DNA of 64,000 nt from JAGOBP01 sp046328575 (GTDB lineage: Bacteria; Chloroflexota; Anaerolineae; Fen-1058), in NCBI GenBank assembly GCA_046328575.1, contig JAXLWI010000013.1, forward strand, positions 1 through 64,000. Reading direction: 5' to 3'. Made by a program: the position numbers and the translations under genes. The notes under the pieces are model-generated. The model had not been told where the DNA came from and searched no databases. It was given only the letters and a program-made list of their open reading frames with translations. Below are positions 49,679 through 58,795 of the stretch, piece after piece. Within the stretch, counting starts at the first letter, position 1; every line of letters begins with the position of its first letter.

Positions 49679-50635
49679 TCAAACCAGCCCGCGCTCTTTG
49701 AACCACTGCAACGCAGCCCGCATCGTCTCGGTTACCGGGCGCGTCGTCAGTCCTAGTTCGTTCACGGCTTTAGCGTTGTTCAGCGGTTGCCAGAAACGCA
49801 TCGTCCGCAAATGACCGATCTGTCCACCGGGCAAGAACTGTCCGACCGCGATGATCGCGTTCAGCACATTCGACCCGATCTTAATGCGCGGCGGCTTTAC
49901 GCCTGCCTCACGCGCCACGACAGTTAAGCCTTCTAGAAGTGTCAGGTTGTGCGCGCTGAGAATATAGCGCTCGCCCACGCGCCCGCGCTCCACCGCGTTG
50001 AGGTGCGCCTCGGCCACGTCGCGCACATCGATTGTGCCAAACGTCGCGTCGAAGTAAACGGGCATCTTGCCCTTGGCCGTATCGACGACGATCTGGCTGA
50101 CCGATAGATGCACATCGCCCGGTCCGAACACCGCAGAGGGACACAGCGCAACTACGGGCACGTCGCTTTTGAGCGCCTCGACTTCCATCGCCCACTTCGC
50201 TTCGTAATAGGCATCGCCCGCCGAGCCGGGACGATACAAATCGAGTTCGTCAGCACTGCGGTTAGGCTCGCGCGCCGGACCGATGGTTGTAAATGAACTG
50301 GTGTAGATCAACCGCTGGATTTTGGCTTCGCGTGCGGCACTGAGCACACGCCGCAGCTGAGCAACCGCGGCCTGCACGTGTTGATCAACGTGGTGCGCAG
50401 CGTGCGGATAGGCCGCCGCCGCGTGAAACACCACGTCGCAACTGCGCATGGCATCGATCAGCGCCGCGGGATCATCGAGGCTGCCATTGATCCACTCGGG
50501 TTGCAGATCACCAATCGCACCGACCGAACTCGGATCGCGGCGCAAAGCCCGCACGCGCCAGCCACGTGCCAACGCCGATCGCGCGATCTGTCCGCCAATG
50601 AAGCCCGTTGCACCCAGTACCAGACAGGTAGTCAT
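49679..50635 (-). CDS. NAD-dependent epimerase/dehydratase, dihydroflavonol-reductase-like
   Basis: 318 residues, extended short-chain dehydrogenase. Cofactor motif LVLGATGFIGGQIARSAL at the start, active site with Ser/Thr in YTSSFTTIG and the YxxxK as YYEAK, then PSAVFGPGD and TIDVRDVAEAHLNAVE. This is the group of dihydroflavonol-4-reductase/hopanoid-associated sugar epimerase-like proteins; the substrate is unknown. The ATG at 50635 follows AGGA; an in-frame extension to 50668 has no family sequence. Monocistronic, preceded by an inverted repeat. Confidence 0.84.
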   Translation of the reverse strand: MTTCLVLGATGFIGGQIARSALARGWRVRALRRDPSSVGAIGDLQPEWINGSLDDPAALIDAMRSCDVVFHAAAAYPHAAHHVDQHVQAAVAQLRRVLSAAREAKIQRLIYTSSFTTIGPAREPNRSADELDLYRPGSAGDAYYEAKWAMEVEALKSDVPVVALCPSAVFGPGDVHLSVSQIVVDTAKGKMPVYFDATFGTIDVRDVAEAHLNAVERGRVGERYILSAHNLTLLEGLTVVAREAGVKPPRIKIGSNVLNAIIAVGQFLPGGQIGHLRTMRFWQPLNNAKAVNELGLTTRPVTETMRAALQWFKERGLV

Positions 50636-50661
50636 TGTTAGTCCTACCCTAGAGCGCGCAA

Positions 50662-50704
50662 AGAGCACAGAGGCTGTGTCATGACTTAGCGACCTCTGCG
50701 CTCT
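50662..50704. repeat. Period-9-type inverted repeat (CAGAG family)
   Basis: AGAGCACAGAGG (50662-50673) pairs with CCTCTGCGCTCT (50693-50704), one G-U pair. Words match the CGCAGAG element at 17883-17950. Confidence 0.7.
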
Positions 50705-50721
50705 CCACGGTTAAGTTAGAT

Positions 50722-52425
50722 TCAGCCTTCAAATTGCGCAATCGTCGTTTCGATCAGATCGACGGCCATGCGCAACGTGCCGGCATCAAACGCGAACTTA
50801 GCTCCGGCCGCGGCGTACAATTCGGGTAGCGGCTTCGTCGCGCCGAGCGACAAGGCTCGTCGATACGCAGCCAGCGCACCGGCCTGATCCTTCAACGCGT
50901 TGGCCCACACTTGCACCGCGCCCAACTGAGCGAGGCCGTATTCCACGTAGTAAAACGGGCTGCGATGAATGTGCTGCTTGCGATGCCAGCCTGTCATCAT
51001 TTCAGCTTCAAGGCCGCTCCAATCGACGCCGGGCATGAAGCGCTGGTGTAACTCTGCCCACTTGGCGTCGCATGCCGCTGGATCAGCGCCGTTCGGATTG
51101 GTGTAGACCCAATGCTGGAAGGCATCAACGACGGCCATGTACGGCCAGAACAAAATGATGCGCTCCAGGTGCTCGATGCGATCGTGCGCATAATCGTCGC
51201 CTGTGTAGAAGCCGCCGTACTTGTCGGACAGGTACGGCGCTGCCAGAAGTTCCATCGACATCGAAGCGACTTCGGCGATTTCCATGGTGATTTGTAGTTG
51301 CTGCACATACGGCAGATGTGCGGTCTCAAACACGTGGAACGCATGCCCCGATTCGTGCAGCATCGTGCGCACATCGTCGCGTACGCCGACGGAATTCATA
51401 AAGATAAAGGGCCGCTGCGTAATGGGGTACTCGGTGCAGTAGCCGCCGGGCGCTTTGCCTTTGCGGTTATCCAGATCGAGCAAGCCTTCGCGCCGCATCG
51501 TCGCATAGTATTCGCCCAGCTGCGGATCGACGTGCTGGAAGATCGCCGCGCTTTTGCTGATCAGTTCGTCGATGGTCTGGAACGGATGCAAGGCCGGCAG
51601 GTTGATGGGATCGCGATCCAGATCGAGGTCCCAGGGCCGCAGCGTTTCGACGTTTAGTTTGCGCCGCGCCCGATCGTATATGCGCGTGGCCGCCGGAACC
51701 ACCACCGCCTCGATCGCCGCGTGAAATTCCAGGCAGTTTTCGGGCGTGTAGTCGAAGCGCTGCCGATCGAGCCACGTATAGCCGCGAAAGTCGTCGTAAC
51801 CGGCGTTGCGGGCGATCTGCTGGCGCAGTGGCACCATCTGCCCCCACAACTCGTTGATCGCCGCGCGATCGGCCAGCCAGCGTTGTGCGGCCAAACGCCA
51901 GACGCGTTCGCGCGTACCTCGATCGGGTGTGTGGAGAATCGGTCGGATTTGCTGTAAGGTGATCTCCTGTCCGTCCCACACAACCGTCTGTGCGCCGACG
52001 ATCTTGTTGTACTGCTGACCTTGCTTGCGATTCTCGGTCAACAGCGGCAGATTGGCTTCGCGATATAGCTCGGCTTCGGCGCGCATGTTGCGCAGCGCGA
52101 TGTCCATGCCATCTGGCTTCAAGCCACTCGCTAGCAACTTCTGTTTCAAGCCTTGCTCGGCTTCTTCTACTTTAGGGTAGACCTCGCCGAGAAACGTCAG
52201 ATAGTTCCGCTCGGCTTCGGCATCAGCCGTGTTCAACGTTGAAGCGACGTGCAAACGCGAATAGATTTCTTGCACGGTCTTGTTCAATCGCGACCAATCA
52301 CTTAACCAGGTGGCGACGTTATCGGCTGTCAAAGCGCGTTGTTGCAAATCCTGATAGTAAGGGTCTAGTTGAGCCCAGGTCCAATTGAGAAAGAGGCGAT
52401 AGTCGGTTGGTAAGGTGGCAAACAT
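50722..52425 (-). CDS. pepF: M3-family oligoendopeptidase F-like
   Basis: 567 residues, cytosolic zinc metallopeptidase cleaving short peptides. The zinc site is MLHESGHAFHVFE, HExxH with the third ligand expected in the helix containing SMSMELLAAPYLSDK. The C-terminal helical region QHWVYTNPNGADPAACDAKW is family-typical. The ATG at 52425 follows AAGGA; an upstream in-frame ATG at 52479 reads a non-conserved stretch. It fits a peptide-using heterotroph. Ends upstream of the period-9 repeat. Confidence 0.9.
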   Translation of the reverse strand: MFATLPTDYRLFLNWTWAQLDPYYQDLQQRALTADNVATWLSDWSRLNKTVQEIYSRLHVASTLNTADAEAERNYLTFLGEVYPKVEEAEQGLKQKLLASGLKPDGMDIALRNMRAEAELYREANLPLLTENRKQGQQYNKIVGAQTVVWDGQEITLQQIRPILHTPDRGTRERVWRLAAQRWLADRAAINELWGQMVPLRQQIARNAGYDDFRGYTWLDRQRFDYTPENCLEFHAAIEAVVVPAATRIYDRARRKLNVETLRPWDLDLDRDPINLPALHPFQTIDELISKSAAIFQHVDPQLGEYYATMRREGLLDLDNRKGKAPGGYCTEYPITQRPFIFMNSVGVRDDVRTMLHESGHAFHVFETAHLPYVQQLQITMEIAEVASMSMELLAAPYLSDKYGGFYTGDDYAHDRIEHLERIILFWPYMAVVDAFQHWVYTNPNGADPAACDAKWAELHQRFMPGVDWSGLEAEMMTGWHRKQHIHRSPFYYVEYGLAQLGAVQVWANALKDQAGALAAYRRALSLGATKPLPELYAAAGAKFAFDAGTLRMAVDLIETTIAQFEG

Positions 52426-52494
52426 CCCGTGTCCTTTGTGTGGAATTATGGGGCAAAACAAGCCTATCATCGACTGCACACCTTGTCAAACAAA

Positions 52495-52525
52495 AACCTC
52501 GCGAGTCGTATTGACCCGCGAGGTT
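52495..52525 (-). terminator. Terminator after the pentaheme cytochrome gene
   Basis: AACCTCGCG (52495-52503) and CGCGAGGTT (52517-52525) form a 9-bp stem; leftward it is followed by TTTG with a T-rich stretch. Confidence 0.8.
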
Positions 52526-52531
52526 GAGTAG

Positions 52532-53134
52532 TTAGTCGCCTCCGCCCAGGACACGGTGACAGGCCTGACAGACCTGTACGGTTCGATCGCGATTCAGGAA
52601 GCGCAGCTGCGCTTCGCCGTCCGTGACGTGCGATTCATGACAACTCACACAGGTGGCGGCGTTCGTATCCCGTGCCTGCCAACGTGTCAGAAACACGTGG
52701 AAATGGTTGTTCATGGTGCGATCCTGTGTCAGATCGCCGTGGCACTTGAGGCAGTTCACATCACCGATCGGCACGGTGTGAACCGCTGGTTGCTGGGCCT
52801 TGCCCAGCGTCCATGAAATCAGATCGCGCGTGCCTAACATGAACGAATCGAGGCGACCCGGTATCACGCCCTGCCCAGAATGGCAATCGATGCAGTGAAC
52901 ATCTTTGGTGCTATGAAAACTAGCGAGATCCGTAGCAGCAGCAGACTCACGCTTAACGTAGGTGCTCTCCGGTTCGGAGTGGCACGAGGCACAAAAGTCG
53001 TCATGATTTTCAAACGACATCGCCGTGGCCACCGTCGCGACACCCAAGACCACCAGAACAACCGGGACGAATGCGAGTAACCATAGTTTACGGCGGCGCG
53101 GCGCAGGCGCGGCTTTCTTCTTCACGGGCGGCAT
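52532..53134 (-). CDS. Membrane-anchored pentaheme cytochrome c, NapC/NirT-like
   Basis: 200 residues. One N-terminal membrane helix after a basic leader (about 17-38, LWLLAFVPVVLVVLGVATV), then five CxxCH heme sites: CASCH, CIDCH, CLKCH, CVSCH, CQACH, on the outer side. NapC/NirT proteins pass electrons from menaquinol to periplasmic reductases; the heme count (four plus one) and short length fit a variant. Neither a cytochrome maturation system nor a partner reductase is nearby. GAGGAG is ahead of the ATG at 53134. It implies an exported respiratory electron path in addition to the hydrogenase. Confidence 0.87.
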   Translation of the reverse strand: MPPVKKKAAPAPRRRKLWLLAFVPVVLVVLGVATVATAMSFENHDDFCASCHSEPESTYVKRESAAATDLASFHSTKDVHCIDCHSGQGVIPGRLDSFMLGTRDLISWTLGKAQQPAVHTVPIGDVNCLKCHGDLTQDRTMNNHFHVFLTRWQARDTNAATCVSCHESHVTDGEAQLRFLNRDRTVQVCQACHRVLGGGD

Positions 53135-53238
53135 GCATGGTCTCCTCGGCTAAATTGAATAACTCATTATGCAAGGCGAGGTTATTACCTTGATGAAATC
53201 TTGATGAGGATTTTCTAATGTGGCTTAATGCACGACCC

Positions 53239-54012
53239 TTAGCGACCTTGCCAGTTAGCCGAACGCTTTTCGATGAAGGCCTGCATGCCCTCTTTTTGAT
53301 CGGCTGTGGCAAACAAGAGGTAGAACAAGCGCCTCTCAAATTCGAGGCCGTCGCTGAGCGAGGTGTCAAATGCTTTATTGACGGCTTCTTTGGCCAATCG
53401 CACGGCCAGCGGGGCGCGTGCGGCGATTTCATTAGCCAATTTTAGGGCTTCAGCCAGATACACTTCCACTGGCACGACGCGCGCCACCAAGCCAGCCTGC
53501 TCGGCATCACGCGCCGTTAACGATCGGCCGGTCAGCACCATGTCCATCGCTTTGCTCTTGCCGATGGCGCGCGTCAAACGCTGCGTACCACCCGCGCCCG
53601 GAATCACGCCCAGGTTGATCTCCGGTTGGCCGAACTGCGCCGACTCCGACGCAAGGATCAAATCACATACCATCGCCAGTTCGCAGCCACCACCCAGACA
53701 ATAGCCAGACACCGCCGCGATGATGGGTTTCTTGATCTGCTTGATGCGATCCCAGCGTTTGATGTTATCGCGCAGCAGCATCTCAACCGCTGTAGCATCG
53801 GCCATCTCTTTGATGTCCGCCCCTGCCGCAAAGGCGCGTTGATTGCCGGTAATGACAATACAGCCAACTGAGTGGTCTTGATCAAACGCCTCCAATGCCG
53901 TCACGACTTCTTCCATGACAGTGACATTCAGGGCGTTGAGTTGCTGCGGCCGATTGAGCTGGATCAGCCCAGCGTGCTCGACTGTGGATACGAGCAGCGA
54001 GGTGTACATCAT
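53239..54012 (-). CDS. Enoyl-CoA hydratase (crotonase)
   Basis: 257 residues. Hydrates 2-enoyl-CoA. Both catalytic glutamates appear: GYCLGGGCELAMVCDL (first Glu) and PEINLGVIPGAGGTQRLTRA (second Glu). The oxyanion part is GNQRAFAAGADIKEMA. A complete, normal hydratase with GGGGAGG as ribosome site. It is the last gene of an operon behind R2lox and a pseudokinase-like membrane protein (18 and 13 bp gaps), an unusual partnership. Confidence 0.9.
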   Translation of the reverse strand: MMYTSLLVSTVEHAGLIQLNRPQQLNALNVTVMEEVVTALEAFDQDHSVGCIVITGNQRAFAAGADIKEMADATAVEMLLRDNIKRWDRIKQIKKPIIAAVSGYCLGGGCELAMVCDLILASESAQFGQPEINLGVIPGAGGTQRLTRAIGKSKAMDMVLTGRSLTARDAEQAGLVARVVPVEVYLAEALKLANEIAARAPLAVRLAKEAVNKAFDTSLSDGLEFERRLFYLLFATADQKEGMQAFIEKRSANWQGR

Positions 54013-54030
54013 GTCGTCCTCCCCTGAACG

Positions 54031-55488
54031 TTATTCGCACCAGCGCTTGATGTACTCGAATGACTGCGTGGCCAGCACCGCCCCCGCCTTAGTTCGCAGG
54101 GTGATCACCACCCGATCGGACGTCAGCGGCCCGACGACTTTGGTGCAGTCAACGCGCACGCCGACGCGCAGCACTTGCTCGCCCGCGCCGACATCCGCCA
54201 GATCGTGGCTGATGACAAACGGTTCAACGGCCGGTACGCCCATCGACAAGGTGCCAACCGGGCTGATGTTGTCTGGCCGCACGTATGTCCGGAAAGATAA
54301 GCTCAGCAGTTCCGGCGTATCGGTACGCGGCACTAACAGTGTGAACGCCTCGATGGTGAGCGTGGGCGTGGCGGTCGGACGCAGGCGGCGCGGCGTTGGC
54401 GCGAGCGTGCGCGTGGCGGTCGCCGAAATTGTAGGCGTAATCGCAACTGCCGATGCCGTAGTCGCTGTCGGTAACTGCGTTGGCACAGTCGTCGCCGGTG
54501 AGGCTGGCGGCTGAGTTTGAGTGGGTGTCGCATTGATCACGGCAACTGTCGCGGCAGTCGTTCGCGACGGAGCCAGCGTAACGATTGAGGTAGGTGAAGC
54601 AATCGGCGCAGCGGTTGGCGTGCGGCTGGACAACATCGCGATCAATCCGGCGACGATCCCTAACCCGATCACGCCTCCAACCAGCCAGCCCCAACTTCCT
54701 CCCGCTCGGCGCGGACGAATTCGCCGCACTTCAATCGCCGCCTCACCTGTCGCAATTGGCGCAGTCGCAGCCGCTTTCGAGGTATGCGCTTGCGTAAAGG
54801 CGGCGGCAAATTCCAGCGGCGTGGCGTAGCGTTGAGCTGGATCGAACACCAACGCTTTGGTCAACACCGATTCCAAAGCAGGCGAAATCTTCGACCCTGA
54901 AGTATTCGCCGGGAAATGCTGATCGATCGGGGCATGGCCAGTGATCACCTCGACGACAATCGCCGCGAGGCTGTACACATCCGATCGGCTGTCTGGCGTC
55001 TTCGCGCCTTTCAATTCCGGCGCTTGATAGTCCGACGGTTGAGGCGTTAAGCCGATATCGCTGATGAACGCATTGCCGGAATGATCGAGCAAAATGTTGG
55101 ACGGCTTGAGGTTCCCGTGTGCCAGACCATGCTGCTCCACGTAATCCAGCGCGGGCGCGACCTGTGCCATCAGGCGATCGATCTCGTCCGATGTCAAGCG
55201 GTGCGCGCGCAATTTGGTTTCGAGGCTGCCGGCGGGCATGTAGCGCATCACCCAATAACCACACCCGTTCGCCTCACCGCTGGCATACACAGGCAACACA
55301 TGCGTGTGATCGAAGGTGGCGAGCAGCGCGCCCAGGCGCTTGAGCGCTTCAGCAGATGTGGTCGCGTCGAACACTTTCAACGCCACATAGCGCTCGACCG
55401 GGTGCTGCCGCGCGACATGTACTTCGGCGCTGCGGCCGCGCCCCAACGACTGCGTGATCTGATAGCCGTCGATGAATTGTCCGATCAT
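54031..55488 (-). CDS. Membrane protein with degenerate Ser/Thr kinase domain
   Basis: 485 residues. N-terminal Hanks-type kinase fold (about 8-260): glycine loop LGRGRSAEVHV, ATP lysine Lys38 in YVALKVF, but the catalytic loop HGNLKPSN has Asn126 where HRD has Asp, and DFG is changed to DIG (144-146). One membrane helix (about 275-300) leads to a Thr/Pro/Ala-rich stalk (about 300-390) and an exported beta domain (about 390-485). The missing catalytic Asp suggests a pseudokinase: a scaffold or ATP sensor. It lies between R2lox and a crotonase in one operon. Confidence 0.82.
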   Translation of the reverse strand: MIGQFIDGYQITQSLGRGRSAEVHVARQHPVERYVALKVFDATTSAEALKRLGALLATFDHTHVLPVYASGEANGCGYWVMRYMPAGSLETKLRAHRLTSDEIDRLMAQVAPALDYVEQHGLAHGNLKPSNILLDHSGNAFISDIGLTPQPSDYQAPELKGAKTPDSRSDVYSLAAIVVEVITGHAPIDQHFPANTSGSKISPALESVLTKALVFDPAQRYATPLEFAAAFTQAHTSKAAATAPIATGEAAIEVRRIRPRRAGGSWGWLVGGVIGLGIVAGLIAMLSSRTPTAAPIASPTSIVTLAPSRTTAATVAVINATPTQTQPPASPATTVPTQLPTATTASAVAITPTISATATRTLAPTPRRLRPTATPTLTIEAFTLLVPRTDTPELLSLSFRTYVRPDNISPVGTLSMGVPAVEPFVISHDLADVGAGEQVLRVGVRVDCTKVVGPLTSDRVVITLRTKAGAVLATQSFEYIKRWCE

Positions 55489-55501
55489 GGCAGGAGGTCA
55501 A

Positions 55502-56368
55502 TCAGCCGGCCCAGCCATAACGCTGGGTGACAACCGGCGGCGGCTCGGGCTGATAGTCACGCGCCCGATCGATTGCTGAGATTCGCTTGGTAAACTGTTC
55601 GCTGGCATACGTCACCAGTTCGGCGATATCCAAGTTGAATGGAATTGTATCGCCGTAAGGCAGGAACGTATCGCCGACAATCGCCAGCGCGCTCGGCAAT
55701 ATCTCGTTCATCCGATATTCAATGGTCGACCACAGGTCCGGCTGCGCGCGGACGTGCCGCTGCAGGAAATATACGCCAAAGGCGATATGCCGAGCCTCGT
55801 CGCGTTGAATCAGTTCAATCCCTTGCACCAGGCCGGGCAACAAGTGCCGCTCTTTCAAGGCCTGATAGAAGCCGTGGTAGCCGGTCTCGGCCAGTACCCC
55901 TTCGACGATCATGTGATAGATTACACTGGCTTCCACCTGGGCCGCCGCCGAGTTGTCGGTCAGCAAGCGATTCAACGCCTCCGGCAGGGCTTGTTGAAAA
56001 ATCGGGGCATAGTGCGGACCTAGAAACGCGGCCAGATCGACCTTGTCGCCGATCACCTGATCGAACCAGCGATCGAAGAACTCCACGTGCTTGGCTTCTT
56101 CAAAGATCTGTGTGGCCAGGAAGAATTCATCTTCAAGATGAACGCCTTCACGCCGGATCGCGATGAGTAACGGCGCCAGATCGCGGGTTACGGCTTCCTC
56201 GCCCATGTGAAACAATGCCACCACCCGCAGGATCAGATCGCGCTCCACTTCAGACAGCGTAGTCCAATCGCGCCGGTCGCGGGCGCAGTCGATATCCAGC
56301 GGATCCCACAGCAGTTTTTTCGCTTTGTGATAATCGACCATCGGCAGCAATTGATGATTCAGACGCAC
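55502..56368 (-). CDS. R2-like ligand-binding oxidase (R2lox)
   Basis: 288 residues, a ferritin-fold Mn/Fe protein related to ribonucleotide-reductase R2 but without the radical tyrosine chemistry. Metal ligands line up with Geobacillus R2lox at a constant offset of -11: Glu58, Glu91, His94, Glu156, Glu191 and His194; the characteristic Val-Tyr crosslink pair is Val60 and Tyr151. LEDEFFLATQIFEEAKHVEF and VEGVLAETGYHGFYQAL are typical. It binds a long-chain fatty acid and performs a two-electron oxidation; the real substrate is unknown. GTG start after AAAGGAG. First gene of the operon. Confidence 0.9.
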   Translation of the reverse strand: MRLNHQLLPMVDYHKAKKLLWDPLDIDCARDRRDWTTLSEVERDLILRVVALFHMGEEAVTRDLAPLLIAIRREGVHLEDEFFLATQIFEEAKHVEFFDRWFDQVIGDKVDLAAFLGPHYAPIFQQALPEALNRLLTDNSAAAQVEASVIYHMIVEGVLAETGYHGFYQALKERHLLPGLVQGIELIQRDEARHIAFGVYFLQRHVRAQPDLWSTIEYRMNEILPSALAIVGDTFLPYGDTIPFNLDIAELVTYASEQFTKRISAIDRARDYQPEPPPVVTQRYGWAG

Positions 56369-56436
56369 ACCACTCCTTTCAAATCAAGGAGAGCATAACT
56401 CGCTAAGAATAAATTCAGACTATTAGTTCAATTCGT

Positions 56437-57039
56437 TCACTTCACCAGATCAAAAGAATCAACCATGCTTTGATAGCGTTCGGGAAAACGGCCTTGTTCT
56501 GGCCCGATGTAGACCAGCGCATAGCCGCGCAAATTATCCAGCAACATGATGAGACGCGCCTTGAGTTTGCTCCCGTCTTTTTCAAACGTCGCTTCCGTGG
56601 CGATTGCGTCGCGGCCGTTAACCGTCACCAGGCTAGGTGTGGCAAACGCGAGCGCGGGCGCCGATTGATCGTTGTCGAATACGGCTTGAATTGAGTCCAC
56701 TTGCCGATTCGCAAAACTTTCGAGCGTCTCTGTCGTGGTTAAGGTCTGCACAAAAACCACCACTAAGGTTTTGGAGTCTTGGCCTGGCACGAAAGTAACC
56801 GCATGCAGGCTGGTCGGCGTTTCCGTGCCGAGCACCTCACGTCGATCTTCTGCGACCTGCCACGGCTCAGGCCGCATCACACGAAAGCCAAGGCTCGGAT
56901 TGCGATACTCGACGAAGCGGCTGTCATCTACCGCAGGTTGAGGCAGCAAGTTGCCGCGCGTCAACAACGGCACACCAACTAGCAACAGCACCCCAAACAA
57001 CAGAATAATAGCAAAAAAAGGCGATTTCAGATTACGCAC
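56437..57039 (-). CDS. Membrane-anchored PsbP-like domain protein
   Basis: 200 residues. An N-terminal membrane helix (about 7-27) and an exported alpha/beta domain of about 155 residues resembling PsbP/DUF1795 (FVEYRNPSLGFRVMRPEPWQ, LVVVFVQTLTTTETLESFAN, RFPERYQSMVDSFDLVK). Such domains in non-photosynthetic bacteria are surface-bound with unknown roles. The gene stands alone between the R2lox operon and the SDR operon. No partner is visible. Confidence 0.75.
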   Translation of the reverse strand: MRNLKSPFFAIILLFGVLLLVGVPLLTRGNLLPQPAVDDSRFVEYRNPSLGFRVMRPEPWQVAEDRREVLGTETPTSLHAVTFVPGQDSKTLVVVFVQTLTTTETLESFANRQVDSIQAVFDNDQSAPALAFATPSLVTVNGRDAIATEATFEKDGSKLKARLIMLLDNLRGYALVYIGPEQGRFPERYQSMVDSFDLVK

Positions 57040-57085
57040 ACTGCTCCTAATTTAACGAGTAAAGAATGACGTGTGAACAATCAGA

Positions 57086-57838
57086 CTACAGCATGACTTT
57101 GCCGCCATCCACGTTGATGGCCTGGCCAGTGATATAGCGCGCCGCATCCGAACATAGAAACAACACTAACCCGGTTACATCGTCCGGTTCGCCTAAGCGC
57201 CCCAGTGGAATATCTTCCAGCCACTTCTTCAGCTGCGCTTCGTTGTCACGCAGATGCGCCGTCATCTCAGTGACGATCACGCCTGGACACACGGCATTCA
57301 CGCGAATGTTGTATGCAGCGAATTCACGCGCACACTCTTTGGTGAAACCGATCAGCCCCGTCTTGCTGGCCACGTAAGCCGATCGATCCCGTAAGCCAAA
57401 CGCTCGCCCGGCGATCGATGCGATGTTAACGATCACGCCGCCGCCCTGCTTCTGCATCATGCGGCCCACACTCTGCGAGCAAATAAACGCGCCTTTCAAA
57501 TTCACGTCGATGGTGCGATTCCAATCCCATTCGTCCAACTGCAAGATCGGCTTATGCGGTTCGACGCCTGCGTTATTGATCAGCACGTCGACACGCCCCC
57601 AACGATCCTCAATATCGATCAACATCGACTGTACAGCCATCTTGTTAGCCACGTCAGCGTGACAGGCAATCGCCTCGCCGCCCCGAGTTTTGATCGCAAT
57701 TGCTGTGGCTTCGCACGAATCAGGGTTGACGTCGTTGACAGCAACGCGCGCACCCTCAGCCGCAAAGGCCAACGCAATCGCCTTGCCAATGCCGCGCCCT
57801 GCCCCCGTGACTAACACCACCTGATCTTTGAAACTCAA
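57086..57838 (-). CDS. Short-chain dehydrogenase/reductase, FabG-like
   Basis: 250 residues, NAD(P)-dependent. Rossmann motif VTGAGRGIGKAIALAF, NNAG in LINNAGVEP, catalytic Ser in NIASIAGRAF and Tyr-Lys in SAYVASKTGL; RVNAVCPGVIVTEM follows. Likely reaction: 3-hydroxyacyl-CoA/ACP to 3-oxoacyl or a cyclic alcohol oxidation. Its start overlaps the crotonase stop (ATGA), and the EthD gene precedes that, so the three form one operon for a CoA-ester pathway. All catalytic residues are intact. Confidence 0.9.
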   Translation of the reverse strand: MSFKDQVVLVTGAGRGIGKAIALAFAAEGARVAVNDVNPDSCEATAIAIKTRGGEAIACHADVANKMAVQSMLIDIEDRWGRVDVLINNAGVEPHKPILQLDEWDWNRTIDVNLKGAFICSQSVGRMMQKQGGGVIVNIASIAGRAFGLRDRSAYVASKTGLIGFTKECAREFAAYNIRVNAVCPGVIVTEMTAHLRDNEAQLKKWLEDIPLGRLGEPDDVTGLVLFLCSDAARYITGQAINVDGGKVML

Positions 57839-58794
57839 GATAACTTACCTCCACATTTGCCGCAGAATTCAAACTGCGCCGGTAGATTGGTGGCCCCGCA
57901 ATGCGGACACGTCTTGAGCGGTGCCCCGTGCGGATACTCGGCAGACCGATCGGTTTCAGCACGTTCGCGCAGCGCGTCGTAATCGGGACGGCGCTTCTCC
58001 GCAAAAGACCGCACGCCTTCGAAGACTTCCGGCGATGTGTTATGGATCGCCAGCCAGTCCCGCGCATGGCCGATGGTCATATGCCACGCGAAATCCTTCC
58101 AGAAGTTGAGTTGTTGACGAGTATACCGCATGATCTCCGGGAACTTGGCGATCAACTTCTGCGCCAACTCTTCGACCGCGGCATCCAATTGAGCACGCGG
58201 CACCACCCGATTGACCAGGCCCCACTCCACGGCCTGCTGGGCCGAGATCGGTTCGTTGAGCATCAGGATTTCACGCGCCCGACGCTCACCCACGACCAAC
58301 GGCAGCCATTGCGTCGCGCCCGCCGCCGCCACCGATCCGTGACTCGCGCCAACCTGCCGAATGTAAATGTCGTCGGCCGCAATCGCCAGATCGCACGACA
58401 AATTGAATTCGTTGCCGCCACCCACGACGATCCCGTTCAGGCGTGCAATCGTCGGCTTGCCCACGTTGCGCAGCTTTTCGTGCGCGTCGATGAATGCGCC
58501 CATCCATTTGTAGTAATCGCGTGGCCGTTCGACGAATTGCTGCTGCTCGATCATATCTGCGCCGGTGCAGAAAGCCCGCTCGCCTGCGCCCGTCAACACC
58601 ACTACAGCCACACTGTCATCAAAAGCCGCATCATGCAGCGCAGTAGTCAGTTCAAGCAACAGCGGATAGTTGACACAGTTCAATACGTCCGGCCGATTGA
58701 ACGTAAGCGTGGCGACCCGGTTCTCTTTGCGATAGAGAATATATCTGAAGTCATAACTATCTGCCGGTTGCCCGGTATACACACGCTCCGTCAT
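57835..58794 (-). CDS. Crotonase with C-terminal zinc ribbon
   Basis: 319 residues. Crotonase fold with oxyanion parts GERAFCTGADMIEQQQF and LNGIVVGGGNEFNLSCDLAI; the catalytic area reads GASHGSVAAAGATQWLP, which differs from ordinary hydratases. From recall it resembles 6-oxocyclohex-1-enecarbonyl-CoA hydrolase (BamA/Oah) and relatives, e.g. QQLNFWKDFAWHMTIGHARD. The last 25 residues are a CPHC...CGKC zinc ribbon, an unusual addition. ATG at 58794 lies one base past the EthD stop. A role in ring cleavage of an alicyclic CoA ester is possible, not proven. Confidence 0.8.
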   Translation of the reverse strand: MTERVYTGQPADSYDFRYILYRKENRVATLTFNRPDVLNCVNYPLLLELTTALHDAAFDDSVAVVVLTGAGERAFCTGADMIEQQQFVERPRDYYKWMGAFIDAHEKLRNVGKPTIARLNGIVVGGGNEFNLSCDLAIAADDIYIRQVGASHGSVAAAGATQWLPLVVGERRAREILMLNEPISAQQAVEWGLVNRVVPRAQLDAAVEELAQKLIAKFPEIMRYTRQQLNFWKDFAWHMTIGHARDWLAIHNTSPEVFEGVRSFAEKRRPDYDALRERAETDRSAEYPHGAPLKTCPHCGATNLPAQFEFCGKCGGKLS

Positions 58795-58795
58795 G

